64,000 nt of DNA, from assembly GCA_013398615.1 (NCBI GenBank), contig VZSR01003210.1, positions 1,651,349 through 1,715,348 of the forward strand, given 5' to 3'. The stretch comes from Brachypodius melanocephalos. Lineage: Eukaryota > Chordata > Aves > Passeriformes > Pycnonotidae. The translations under genes were made by a program, and so were the position numbers. The notes beneath the pieces were generated by a model, which was given only the letters and a program-made list of their open reading frames with translations, was not told where the DNA came from and searched no databases. Positions 12,127-24,764 of the stretch are shown piece after piece. How positions within the stretch are numbered: the stretch's first letter is position 1; each line of letters starts with the position of its first letter.

Positions 12127-14623
12127 CAATGAAAAGGGTGGAGAAGTATTTTAACTGCCTCAAGTCTGCAGTGGGCCAAAGACATTAAGCTTTTGGATCT
12201 CTTCTGGAGTACTTGGGTTTGTGTTCAGTGATTTTCTGTAAAACCTTCACAGGCCTCAGTTACTTTTTTGGCAGCGTATTTTAACATGATATTGTGTGCC
12301 AGTATGAATGAATTTATTTATTTACATTAATGCATTTATTTATTTCCTGGTCCCAAGATTGCTATTTTGGTCACCTTCCAGTCTCCCCTTTCCCTTCATA
12401 GCCCTTTCAGTGTAGGAATTTGAACAGCCCTATATTAATACTGCTCTAGTACAGCTGAAAGTGAGTTTCCTGTACAGTAATTTATTAATTGATTCTCCAG
12501 GGTGGATTAAATTTACTATGTTGCTTTCCTCTGGGAAAAGGTAATTTATCTGAGCCATAAAAAGACAGTGGTGTTTTCATGATGCAGGCCTCCTTCCATC
12601 TTGGGCTTTTTATCCAGCTTTTCTGTCTTGCAAGCCTATGTGCACAAGCTAATGGCTTGTATTTTCCTGGCTGCTTCACCTGCCTTTTTCAATTCCAGTT
12701 TACAGGTTTGTCACAGCAGCTTATGTGAAATGGCTGTCAGTTTGCTTTGTCCCTGCCTCCAGTCTTCTGCAGTAGGGATTGTTCTCCTTCACAAGTGTGA
12801 CTCTTTCACCCGAAAGCCACCCTCCCGAGAGGAAATGCAAGAGGGGATTGTCTGTTTTCTCCTGCCCACTCTGACACTTAGTACTTACTTTGTCATCTTT
12901 TGGCAAAGCCACCTGAGCCCGCATGGGGAGAGAGGAGCACCTCCAGAGACTTTGCTGGCTTTTCCTGAGCTGTATCTTCAGGTAGGATCCTCAGATGGGA
13001 TGAATGGGCTGTCAAAGCTCCTTACCTCTTGTAGAACAAAAAATACCAATATGACCAACTTTATTCTAAATTAGTTAGGGGCGGCTAAAATGAGGTGAAT
13101 GAACCTTACTCATTCTGTGGGGCACACAAAAACATGATACGTTTTATTAATTTAGAAAGACAGTGAAAAATATTTTTTACCAGTTGTTCATCACTGTCAG
13201 AATGAGATCTAAAGAGAATACTTGCTGTTCAAGTTTGTTTAGTATTCAGCGGTTTTTGCCCTTGCTTATGAAACCCAAAGACTGCTGAACAAGAGGATCG
13301 ATTCTTGTCACTTCAAAACATACAAAAAATGAAAATCCCCCAAACATTTGAAGAAGGAGAGCATGCAAGATTATGGAATTGATGAACTTGTGAAATTGGT
13401 GCACAACCCAGACAAGGAACAGCTTATATAGGGAACTATTTGGCAGAATTATTTTAAGAGCTAAAAGGCGAAAAAAAATGGGCCAAGAAAACCACTGAAA
13501 GTGTTTACATGACAGCCTAAAATATGCATTTTTATGAGGTACATGATGATTTTAAGACTATAAATTAAGCAATAATCCTGCATTCTTGTGGCTGTTAGTC
13601 TATTACAGAGTCAATAACCTTCATTTGGTGGAGTTTGCAGTGAGGCTTTTTGTTTTGTAAGGCTCTGTTCTGACCCTTTTGTGAAATTCTCTTAAAAATG
13701 TTGGCTTTAAGCACTGGATTTTGCTTCCAGTATAAGATTCTTCTGAAAGATAGAGGGCAAATACCAACATTTTTTGTCTTCCAGGTAGTCAAAAAATTAC
13801 CCTGAACATTGTAAATTCTTTTTGCCAATCTCATTTTCCTTTCCTGTAGCTCAGAAATATCTTTGCTGTTAATAAGTGTAATGGCCATGTTGATGATAGG
13901 CCCTGTGTGGGTGTTCAGATGCCTTTAACCACACGTGTGCTTCTTTAAGATGCTGATGCACTTAGTGATCATTTAAAGCACTCAGAGGGAATTGCTCTTC
14001 AGTGCTCTGCTCCCCCAGGCCCCGCTCAGTGACAGCCTTGGAGTGCCCAACACTGTTCAGGGCAGTTCTTGAACACACCCAGTGTCCAAGACCTTTCCTC
14101 CTTCTAAAGAGAAATCTTACTGACAGCAGCATTTAAAATGCAGCATTGCTAGGAAATAAATACGTGTTTCTGAAGGTAGTAACTTTGTTTTTGCGGTGTT
14201 ACAGTTGAGATTTGATGCTTTTTTGTTGTTAGGTCATTTTCCTGGATTAGGATCATAAGTACCTTTCTGTTACCTGCCGTGGGTTTGGCTCCATCGAAGT
14301 TACATGGGGAGAGAGAGGGAGCTGGGGGAAGGGTCTCTTGGTTTGGGTGACAGTGGTGGAAGAACTGGAAAAGTGAGGATGTCGGGTGGATTCTACGTCC
14401 TGTTGCCATGATAATGAATTTGCCAATTTGGTGATGCCTGGTTTACCTGCAGTCTAAATTTGGAGCAGAGGACCCTTCCTTAAACTGAGAATGCCACTGA
14501 ACACCAGTGTTGTCTTTGCTTCTGCAATTTCCACAGGCCCTGCGGGGAAAGTGAGAATGGCAGTATACTAATGACCAGTAATGGCTTTTTCTCTCTCCAG
14601 TGTTTGTGGGCTTGGGCTTTTTG

Positions 14624-14644
14624 TTGGTTGGTTGGTTGGTTGGG
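14624..14644. repeat. (GGTT)n microsatellite
   Basis: About five units of TTGG/GGTT end in TGGG and TTTTTT. It is a short simple repeat. Confidence 0.9.
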
Positions 14645-15230
14645 TTTTTTCAAGTAGAATTGTCCTTCTGTAGTCATTGTATGTGACATTTTGAGATAAC
14701 TCTTCCCTCACTGGGAGCTACATTAAGAAGTGACTTGCCATTGTCTGTATAACTTTAATATATCCCTTTTAATATATCTCTCTTTCAGATCTTAAGGACC
14801 ACTAGACTGGTCTGGTTTGGTAGAGTCCCTTTATTAATGACAGCCCTTCCCTAAGCTGATAAGAAGATCAAGGAACTCCTGCTGTTCCTTTTACCGTGTA
14901 TTTTTAACTGAAGCAGACTCTCAAACTTGCACAAGGTTATGTCTATGCCCATATCAAAACCATTACCTTCATTTCAGGTGTGACTTTCTTGCACAAGCTC
15001 TTTAGTACCTTGACCTCTGTACTGTTAAGGACATTTCATTCACTTCCAGCTCTGTAACTTTTGGAATGTGTTTTTCAGAGCCTCTGGAACAGAGTTTTAT
15101 CTCATTACTGTTGTCATAATGTGTATCTTGCAATTGTGCACCTATAAACCCTGATGCTGTTGTTACTTGGCATTTTTGGGGAGTGACAAGCATGCTGTGT
15201 CTACACTTCTCTGTGGTTAACTTGCTGTGG

Positions 15231-16064
15231 CTCAGTGTCCTGGTTTAGGGCAGATTTGGGAGAAAACCCCTGAACAGGGTCCCTCTGGGGAGCAAACCCA
15301 AACAGCCCCTCCCCTGACCAGTCTGGGAAAAGAACTTCCTCAGAGAAAAGTGGAAAAAAAATATTTATTTAACAAAGTGCCCACAAGCATAAAGAATGAA
15401 TAATATGAAACAATAAACCTTTTGTTGTTCTGAAAGGAGATGGCAAATGGAGAAAGTCCCTGCTGTGGGTATCTGAGCTCACCCAGTCTCTTGTCAGTCC
15501 CTCCAGAGGTCCAGGACCCGGTGGGCTGCAGGTGCCAGCTCTCAGTGCTTACCTGGATTTTTCTGTCCAGGTTTAAACAGTCCCAAGAGAAAGGAAAGAA
15601 AACCAGTCCAGGGAACTTCTCTGCCTCAGCTAGCTAAACTAAGAGCAAAGCGGGTCTCTGTGCCACTGCTTGTCTGTGCCTCAGATGAGGACAGCCCAGG
15701 AGCAGGAATGCAGAGGAGGAAATGCTGTTTTCAAAACAAACCCTGCACATCTTCTTTCTCCTCCTCTGCTCTTGGAATGAGTCTCACAGCAGTAATTCTC
15801 TCTCTCCAGGATCCCACTCCATGAGTCTCTGCTTCATGCTCCTCAAGGTTGCTCCTCCATGATGATCCTCCCCTTACCAGCTCACCCCCTCTTTTATCTC
15901 ACTCATCCTAATTGGATATAGCTGTTACTCATCAGGGGCCAGGCTGTATTGGCTAATTAACACACCTGTTACTTATCTGGGGTTACTTAGTCTTAAAGGT
16001 ACAAAACTTAACATACAGCATAAACAGAGCAGACAAGCATCAAGAAGTCACCCAGGACACTCAG
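15231..16064 (-). mobile_element. Solo LTR of an endogenous retrovirus, with target-site duplication
   Basis: An 824-bp element spans 15236-16059. It begins TGTCCTGG and ends CCAGGACA, a perfect 8-bp inverted terminus, and is flanked on both sides by the same 5-bp word CTCAG (15231-15235 and 16060-16064). On the minus strand the order of signals fits an LTR: CCAAT-type motifs (GCCAATACAG, TCCAATTAGG), then a TATA-like GATAAAAGAGG, then TTAAATAAATATT as a polyadenylation signal about 130 bp before the end. No internal retroviral genes flank it, so it is a recombined solo LTR inserted antisense to CTNNA3. A 5-bp duplication suits ERVL or some class I families; I do not assign a subfamily. Confidence 0.9.
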
Positions 16065-18289
16065 GCACCAGTTGATTATTTATTTCCTTTGCCATTCCAC
16101 ATTCAAAGAATCCTTTCATCCTGTTGTATTTTAGAACAGCGTCATATGTTGGAGATGGCATCTTTCTTACAGAAGCTGAAGTTTTTGTCTATTTTACAAG
16201 CTTTTTGCAGTTAGGAACATCTTAGTTCTTAATGAGCAGCTTTGGGGTCATAGGAGGTGTCCTGGAGTCATGACATTTATGTGTCAGAGCATGATTTGCC
16301 TCCTAAGCAGCATTGTGAACTGAGTAACTTGATTTCATGAATCATCAGTACTTAAGAGTTCATTGTCTTATTTCACTGTATCTGTGAGGACTGTTTGGGT
16401 TTAAATGTGAATATGAATCCAGTCTCAGTAAGAATTTTCTTAGACCTGAAAAATTGCACTATCTTTTTGTTCTTCAACTGTAGCTCACTCTTCAGTTCTT
16501 CATAGAGATAATTTCCAAATCAGAATTTACAAAAAGCACCTTTTGCAGTTTTCATTTTTGCATGTAATACATTTTTATGTTTTATAGTAAAATTCATAGT
16601 TTTGTGCCATGCCCTATCATAATCATTAAATTATATGATCACCCCTCCTCCCTCCAGTATTTTCAAATACAGACATCTAACTCCACTCCAAGTTTTTTTT
16701 TAGTTATTCCTTTCTGGCAGCATTCCCTCAGCTCTTCGTGCTTCCTTCCTTATAAACCATGAACTTTTAGATCTGGAAATGATGCAGTAGCTCTTGATGG
16801 GGGGAGTATATGCATAATTCAGTAGGATTTATATATGCCTGTGTATGTATGTTTGGATTATAAATCTGTTAAAATAGTAAAATTGATTCTTGCTGAAATC
16901 ATAAATGATAAGCTTGTCTTCATTTTGTTCACCTTGTCTCAGTAAGTCTGTCACCACCATTCATGGCAGTATTTGGAAAAGTGGCATTGAATGCATTATA
17001 TACCAAATAAATTTCTGTAAATAGGGTTTCTCCTCGCTTTCTGGGGACTGTATTCTGTTTTCTATCAGAATCCCACTGCTGGGCAAGGTCATCTCTGAAG
17101 CTGGTTTTGTTTGCTGCAGACTTTGTTTTGTGTCACAGCCGATGAGAAGACCAGACCACCTCCTCAGTTTACCCAGTGCTGTTAAACAGCTGCAGTTGTT
17201 TGGAATAATTCAGCAGGAAGCACACAAGGTGTAAGGAATGCATCCACCACAATTGAAGCATTTGTCATGGAGTTTCATGCAGGAATGTACAACTGTCTGT
17301 TACTCACACTCCTTTTTGATTGTTGTCAGTCATTATAAATTCAGCGTTAGAAAGCTCAGTAAGCAGATGGGAAGGTCTGTATCTTGGATGTTGTGTAAAA
17401 AAGTTATTGCAGAATCCTCAGCCTTCCCAAGCACTATGAAGTAGCAGCCATGCTTTGCTCATGGAATGCTGGGCCTTAGCAGCAAAGTAAACTGTTGATG
17501 ACCCTCCTAATCAACAGGAGTGTTTGGGGGAAACCCATAGATGTTTTTCAACAGCTTGTTTATTTGGGGGTTTGGGGTTTCTTTTCCTTATGGAAAAGCT
17601 GCTGACCTGCAGCTTCAAGTAGCATTCCTTGTACCAGAACATTAGTGTTTTCAAAGGAACCTTATTTCTGATGTTGAGGGAGGCTTAAGATAATTGCCTG
17701 AAGCTGATTCCTTGGGCTGAAGTCAGAAGTGTTTAGTGAGCAATTCTAGATGATATTGGCATACTGTTGGCTTTGATATGCTTATTTTTTAGAAAGGGGG
17801 GCTAGATTTCAGGAAATACCATGAAGCAGATCTCTGAGGAAGAATTCATGGTAAAATAAACAATATTAAATGTTAGTATGCCAAACATCAAAGTTGATAC
17901 GTGGATTACAATAGGAGTGCCAAAATAAGATGGGAAAGATGTAAGAATATGACCTTTGGAAAGAGGTTTGTACCCACTGTACACTGCTCAAAGTGGGCCT
18001 TGCCAAGCTCAAAGCTGGGGAAAAGCTTTCTGGAGAGCAGAGGATCCTGAGGATGGGCTGGGCCTTAGTGCAGGTGCCTTGTGGGAAGGTGGACAGACTG
18101 AGAGTTGGACGTGGGGAGGTGGCAGCCAAGGGACAATGAACAGAAACTGCAGCTTCTGAGAGAAGTGCAGTGGCTGTGGTGCCACTCACTCTTGGTGGAG
18201 ACAGGTGGCACAACGGAGGGCAGCAGAGAAAATCAGGGAGAGTGTGGGCAGAGCAGGGCATTTATTCCCTGCTGTGCAGCACTAGAACA

Positions 18290-18400
18290 GAGATGCAGTG
18301 ACATTTCTGTCTTTGAAGGTTTTCAAGACTTAGCTGGACAAAGCTGTGACTGACCTGATGTGTTGGTCTTATCTAAGGAGGTGATGCTCAGAATCCTTTT
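18290..18400 (+). mobile_element. CR1 LINE fragment, sense, diverged
   Basis: The stretch TTTGAAGGTTTTCAAGACTT, then AGCTGGACAAAGCTGTGA and CTGACCTGATGTG, follows the CR1 segment that usually reads GGAGGTTTTCAAGACTCAGCTGGACAAAGCC...CAACCTGAT. The true 3' tail is not visible. Boundaries are approximate because of divergence. Confidence 0.55.
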
Positions 18401-19054
18401 CAAATTATCAATGTAGGATTTTTTTCCCTGTGTTAGACACCAGCTGCATTCATGTAAGAGCCATCTTTTCTGGGTAATTAAATGTTTTAATGTGGGCATT
18501 CATACTCTGCTGTAGTAATCTCAAATTCTTAGACAAGAGTTTTCTCTGCTTAGTGACTTGCTTATTAGTAGAAATACATACTGTTACTATTCAAAAGGAC
18601 TTAGAGTATAAAAATGTTTGTGTATGCTTCATTCAAAATCTGCAGATTCTCCAGAATGCCAATCCAGACTTCTTATATGAAGTATTGTGTATTAAATGGT
18701 GGTCAAGCATAGAAACTTTGGAGATGGATGCAATCCATCTGTGTGGTTTAGTCTGATATGTTTCCAAACAGGCAAAGAAGCATTTAAGATCTGTAGGTGC
18801 TCTGTTTTTTAAAGGGTTTATTTACTCTTCACTGAGCTCTTTTGAAACTGCGGTAATTACTTTCTTTACTGCGAACTAATGGTAAATTTTTCAGCAGTGC
18901 TCCAGATTTCTTTCAAATAGCAACACAGTCCTCTTGTGTTCATTTAATTTGTTCACTTGTCTCGCTTCTATTTTATTCTGTGAGATAAGTAAGGCAAGTA
19001 AGAACCTGTACCTAAAAACACCTTTAGAGTTTGTATCTTAACAGTGTTAGAAGC

Positions 19055-19127
19055 AATGCTAGTTTTATTCAGTATAGTTTACTCAGTTTCTAATAATGCT
19101 AGTTTTATTCAGAGCAGTTTTATTCAG
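19055..19127. repeat. Short interspersed direct repeats (AGTTTTATTCAG)
   Basis: AATGCTAGTTTTATTCAG occurs at 19055-19072 and 19095-19112, and AGTTTTATTCAG recurs at 19116-19127. This is local duplication in AT-rich intron, with no visible function. Confidence 0.8.
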
Positions 19128-19655
19128 TTTTTAGCCATTGTTTGGGAGCTGATAACTGAATTTCTTTAATCTTTAATAGTCTGCTGTTCTGTATCTTGGA
19201 GGAAAATCATTATGTCTGCATTGCAGGTTGGGAGGAAGCTTTCTTGTAGTCAGCCTTTGTAAACTCTAAACCCCAAGTAGAGAACAAAAACATCTTGGGA
19301 ACATTTCCAGCCTTTCTGTAGTCTCTCCACAGAATTGGATATAGCAGGAAATATAATCAGCAGTTCCTCTCTTGCCTGTCAGCAGTCCACTGCAGTTGGA
19401 GTTCTCCCTAAGAGTCTGCACAGAACAGTCAGTACCTGTTACAAATGATACTCCAACTGTTCCTTTACATTCTGGTACAGAACTTTCTTTAGCTGAAGAG
19501 TTTTCCCTGCTGGTAACAGTAGCCATACATCTTGCTAATTTATTTGAACACTAGTTTATGGACAGATTTCAGGTAAATACTGAAGAAGTTTCCCTGTGTA
19601 AGGAACTCACTGGAGACAGGTCAAAGCATCCAAAAAAGCAGAAAGATAATTTAAA

Positions 19656-19672
19656 TTGTTGTTGTTGTTGTT
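19656..19672. repeat. (TTG)n microsatellite
   Basis: Five TTG units are followed by TTATTGG. Confidence 0.85.
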
Positions 19673-22600
19673 ATTGGTAGGCATTTGGGTAAGACAAGGT
19701 TTCTTTGTAGGGCAGAAGGTGTAATGCAAGATGCAGTTATGGTCAGCATAGATTGCCAACAGCCCCTTCAGGTTCTTGCTCTGAGCCCTTGGAGAGAATC
19801 ACTTGAGTTTGTCACCTTGGCCACAAGCAGGCTGCCCATTGGTGTTTCACCTTCTGCACCTAGCAGGTTTATTGCTCTTTGTAAGCTACAATTGAACATG
19901 CTCATTAAATGTACCAGCATCCCTTTATCACTCTTGATTTGAATCCATTGCAGGATACTGGATTCTAATAATGACAGCTCCCATGGTGAGCTTCTGCAAT
20001 TAGAGCCTAATTTCAAATCCACTGCCGTGATTGCCACTGACTCCTCTGGCTGTCCTGCAGCCCTTGGGCTGCTGTTCCTTGTGACTGGTCCCAGTGTTTG
20101 GGATCCCTGCTCTGAGGGGTGCAGCAGAGGCAGGAAGCACACACACAGTTAGTCTGTCACGAGTCACTGCTTTCTGAATCATCCTGAGTCTAGCTTGGAA
20201 TATTCAATTTAGAAACGGTATTTTTCTGGCACCATTCAGAAAAATATCTTTTCTGCAGTTGGCAGCATTTATTGGTATTTCACTGTAATTAAGTATTTGA
20301 GGATTTTGGCCTACCAAGCTGTATTTTTCTTGTGCTTACTTTTTAAAGTCAGCAGTCTTCCATGGAAAATAATTCTTCTTGATTAAATTATTTCAGTTAT
20401 TCTAAGTTACTGTTGGTTGTAGATGTAGAACTAAAATGCAGTGACCCTTTTCCTAAATACATTTTGTCCAAGGACATTTTGTCTTGTATGTTTTTTTGTT
20501 TGCTAACATAATGTCCAAAACATGGTATCTGACTCTGCCTAAAAAGCTGTATTAATTTTTTGATGTTTCCCAGTGGGATATGCAATTTTTTTTGTCCTTG
20601 GGCCAAAAAAAGCTTGGAATCTTGTGCAGTTTTATTCTTTGTGGCTAATTCAATTACTTAAAGGTTTTCTAGGTTGATGCTACACCCACTGGGAACCATA
20701 TTTCTAAAAAGACAATATTTCTAGTAATCTGCCAAAATAGCTGGCTGCATTACAAAATTAAATGTTTGAATTGTTGTCTGCTGTTAATGTTTTGAAGACC
20801 AATTCATTGTCAGCATAGTTCTATTTGGAAAAATACAGCTCAGTTACATGTTCTGAGCTTCTGGAATGACCCTGGTGTCTCCTGAAATAAAAATACTGTA
20901 GTGCACGGAAAGCAGGGGGTCTCAAACACTCCTAATTCAGCACCACTGCTGTGCCCCTCCCTGAAGGACTGGCTGGGACAAGAAACAGCTTGGTGTGTTG
21001 GGAATTGCTGTGCTCAGTTGTTTCTTTCCCACCTTTGTCCCTCACAGGGTGACTGTAAGGTTTTGGTGAGTTAACCCCATTCTCTCTAGCTTAGGTGGTT
21101 TATAGCACAATGCTTCCACCATGCAACCAAACAAGGCTCACAGAGGGGGGTTGGGGTGCTTGTGATTTTATTTTTATTAAACTCTCAGGACTTTACTTTC
21201 CCACTTAAATTGCTAAAAAGCTCTGTTTTCTCTTCAGATAGTCTCTCTTCTGTACAATGAAGTCACTCCCCCAGGACCTCTGTTTCCTCTTAATTTCCTT
21301 TTTATGGCATTTTCTGTGTCCTGCTCAATCTATTTGGAAAATCCCAATTTGGGAGTATTTGGTCAGCAGCCTGTAGAAATTGCCTGATTCGTTAATTGTC
21401 TCTAATTATTATAGCTCTTGCTGCCTGAGCTTTGGCTGTGTTTAAGGGATTTTTTTAGATACAGATTTGGGTTTTTACTAGTCTTAGCTTCCGTGTATCT
21501 GTGTGCCATCCCATGTAGTGCAGATGCCTCTAAATGAAGCCCACTTAAAGGAAGGCAGGGCATGTTCTGGGCTGTGAACTGGATTGGGGAGTAGGGGTTG
21601 TTTCCACAGCTCATGGGTGCCCTGCTGTAGCATGGGACTGATGAGACAAGACAGGCCCACATGGTCCACACTGTCTGCTAAGGAATGAGAAATAGATTCT
21701 GAAATTCCTCTCATCTGGCTTGGGGGGAAATGTCGTTCTCATCTGGGATCTCACGGTCAGTCTGTCCTTGAGCATGGCAGCAAAATGTATTAGGTAGAGG
21801 GCTTAAAGAAAGGAGTGTTATGTAAATGATTTAAATTATCTTTCTGCTCTTTTGGATGCTGTGACCTGTCTCTGATGAGTTCCTTACACAGGGAAACTCA
21901 TCTACTCCCTCAAAGCGGGATTCCACTGAAGCCTTGACCTGAGGTGTTCAGATTCCAGGCACTGCTTTAATTCCTAGGTGCAGTGTTCCATGTGTTTGCC
22001 AGGCTGTGGAGAGGGCACCTGTGTGGGGCCATGTCCAGGAATTCCATCACCCCCAGCAATCAATGCCCTGCACCTGTACATTTTGGAGAACAGGTACTGG
22101 TGTGTACATCTAAACTGTCCTGGTGCAAAGCAAAATAACTCTGTGTTCAGGTAGGAAGCTGATTGACTGGCATGGGTGTGTTTAGGGGAGGAATAAATTA
22201 GGGCTGTTTCAAAATGAAAAGCTGCAATTTACTGGATTGTCATGCATTAATTACACACTGCCAATAATTAGGTCTCACTCACTATCAATATTTTCTCATA
22301 TTCAGGGTAGTTAACTCCTAAAAATCTTACCCTTGTAAGCTGTGAAGATCTACTACCACAAAACTGTCATGTTCAGCGTAGTTTATGTATAAATATGTCT
22401 GTAAACATATGCATACAAAAATATTCATGATGTGCATTTGCATATAGCTGGGTAATTCTCTGTACATTTTTATATATGTATATACATGCTCAGCTGTGTG
22501 CTTGTGGGTCTGCCAGCAGTCTGCCAGCTTTGCAAGCTGCAGAATGCCTCTGCACAGCTGCACTTGGCACAGGTCTGAGTTAGAGAAGCAGATCCTGATT

Positions 22601-24469
22601 GCAGCTTGCTTTCATTAGGACACTTCTTATGTGCATCAGCCTCTGCCTGGGCTGCTTCATCTTGTGTTACACTGTCATTGTGCAGAAACTTTAGCATGAA
22701 ATACTAAATTCCATTAGGGTAACTTACAGCTCTTTATGCTGTAAATAGTCAAGGAGGGGAGTGGGCACGGGGGGATTCTGAGATTGTGCCTCTCATACAC
22801 TGGCCTAGGATTGACACTGCCAGAGGAATAGGAACTATTCCAGCCTCACTCGTGGTAAGTTCCACAAATAGTTCATCTCTTTCCTTGCATAAAACCCAAA
22901 AGCTTGTTACCAAACAAAGTGATTGAATATGAATGCTAATATAAGGGGCACATCAAAGGCATAGAGTCATAAAGCTCTTCTGCTTCTCTCATATATATGT
23001 GTATATCTATGTAAATGTATCTCTTGGAAAGCCATTGCATACAGTACCAGAATAAAAAGTTACCATTTTAACATTGTATTACAGAAATAGAGACTTGAAT
23101 TGAGGGTCTGTACCACAGGGCAATCAGCTTCAGAAGCAGCTTGAGCTTCATATTAGGATTGCATTATGTGGATTTTTAACAGTCACAAGTTGGAGTTTCA
23201 AAACTTGCGTTATTCAGCTCAGCCTTTTGCAGTGAGTGCACAGTACTCTTTTTTTGCAGTAATTCTATTATTATTTCAATGTATTTTGGAACACCTCTAA
23301 TGAAGCTATCTCCCTCAGTCACTGAAACAGTCTGTTCCATTCTAAATTGCATGGTGGGTGCTGTGACTCAGGCTGCTGTCAGCAGATCCATTTATTTCAC
23401 GTGGTGTCCCTTAGGCACCACAGTTGCCTCAGCTAAGATGGGTTTTATTTTTTAATTCTTTGTATACCGTTCTGAATTGGAGTGACATTAAGAGTAGACA
23501 TAATACTTAGCAGTAAAATCGGCTTACTGGAATAGGCAATGTTCTTACATGTGAAATTCTTAGGTACCTTTCCAGAAGAAGTTTACAGATGCTTATGTTT
23601 CAATTGCAAGAAGTGCAAACTAATATTTGATATCAAAGAGTGTAATTAAAGAGGTACTGAATAAAGGCTGTGTGGCTATTTACTGTATTTCTTACTTTTT
23701 CTAGTATTACCTTGCCTTTAAGAGATGGCTGTGTTTTTATTTTTTACAATCATACTTTTCTTCGCTTCCACTGAATTCTTGCAACTGGAAAACTGCTTAA
23801 ATCCTCTGGAAGCAGCCTGTATATCCACCCATCTCACTGACTTTCATGCTAGGGGATCAGGTTATGGGGGAATAATAAAATACTTGAGGTACACACGTCT
23901 TGTGTGGAGTCACTTCTCCTGCTGCCCTAGTGTAGGTCTAGGTTGCACACAGCCCATTTTAACTTGACTGCCTACACATCTGCTTTATTTCAGTGCTCTG
24001 CTATCATGCTACCTTCATATAAAACTCATCCAGTAGCTTTTTACGCCTTACTTGATGATATTTCTGTCTTCAGATGGGTTTTTGGAAGTTTTCCTTCTCT
24101 TAGAGTTCTAATTCATTACTTTGATTTTCATACCTTCAGAAGGGAAACTATTTTTTCACTCCAACTTGCCCAAATTTATTTTTTTTTAAATGATCTTTTT
24201 TTAGTGACTTTTGTTGAGGCTCAGAAGGTGCCTGCAGGTGGCTGAATGCCCAAGAGAATTGTCTCTTGTGTTGAAAGGCCACTGGAGTTGAGTCAAGCCT
24301 GAGCTGTGGCAGGGTTGAGTGTGTGTAGCTGGGCTCTGAAGCTGTGCCACAGAGAGCTTCAGTCACTGCCTGTGCTCTCACTTCCATTTCAAAGCTGCCT
24401 TTGAAGGAGTAGCTCTTTAGTCTTTGTTCTAGTGGGAGCTCACCAGCCTTTTCCCAGCCTGCTGCCACC

Positions 24470-24764
24470 ACTGGTGTTTTTGGGAGGAAACTTCCACAGG
24501 GATCCCTCTAGAAAGCTGATTTAAGCGATCCCTCCCCCAACTGGTTTGGGAAAAGATTTCCTTCAAGAAAAGGGGAAAAAACCTGTTTATTCAACAAGCA
24601 AAGTGTTCACAAGCANNNNNNNNNNNNNNNNNNNNNNNNNNNNNNNNNNNNNNNNNNNNNNNNNNNNNNNNNNNNNNNNNNNNNNNNNNNNNNNNNNNNN
24701 NNNNNNNNNNNNNNNTATCCAGCTCAGACAGAACAGACAATCATCATAAAGTCACCCTAGGACA
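24470..24764 (-). mobile_element. Second copy of the same LTR, interrupted by assembly gap
   Basis: Left of the gap, TTTGGGAGGAAACTTCC, CAGGGATCCCTCTAGA, CCCTCCCCCAACTGG, TTTGGGAAAAGATTTCCTTC and TGTTCACAAGCA align in order with the start of the LTR at 15236. Right of the gap, CAGACAGAACAGACAATC and AAAGTCACCCTAGGACA align with its last 45 bases or so. Orientation is the same (minus). The left edge is worn and no target-site duplication is obvious, so this is the older copy. The central part, about 620 bp in the intact copy, is represented only by Ns. Confidence 0.8.
24616..24715. other. Assembly gap (100 N)
   Basis: Exactly 100 undetermined bases, the usual placeholder for a gap of unknown size. 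Both edges lie inside an LTR copy, so the break was probably caused by repetitive sequence. No exon is expected here, since exons A and B already join in phase. Confidence 0.99.

Noticed and set aside
12601..13074. 157-codon open frame on the plus strand
   Set aside because: No domain, signal or splice context was recognised, and the composition is that of ordinary intron.
24546..24749. Open frame that runs through the N gap
   Set aside because: It is an artefact of undetermined bases within an LTR copy.
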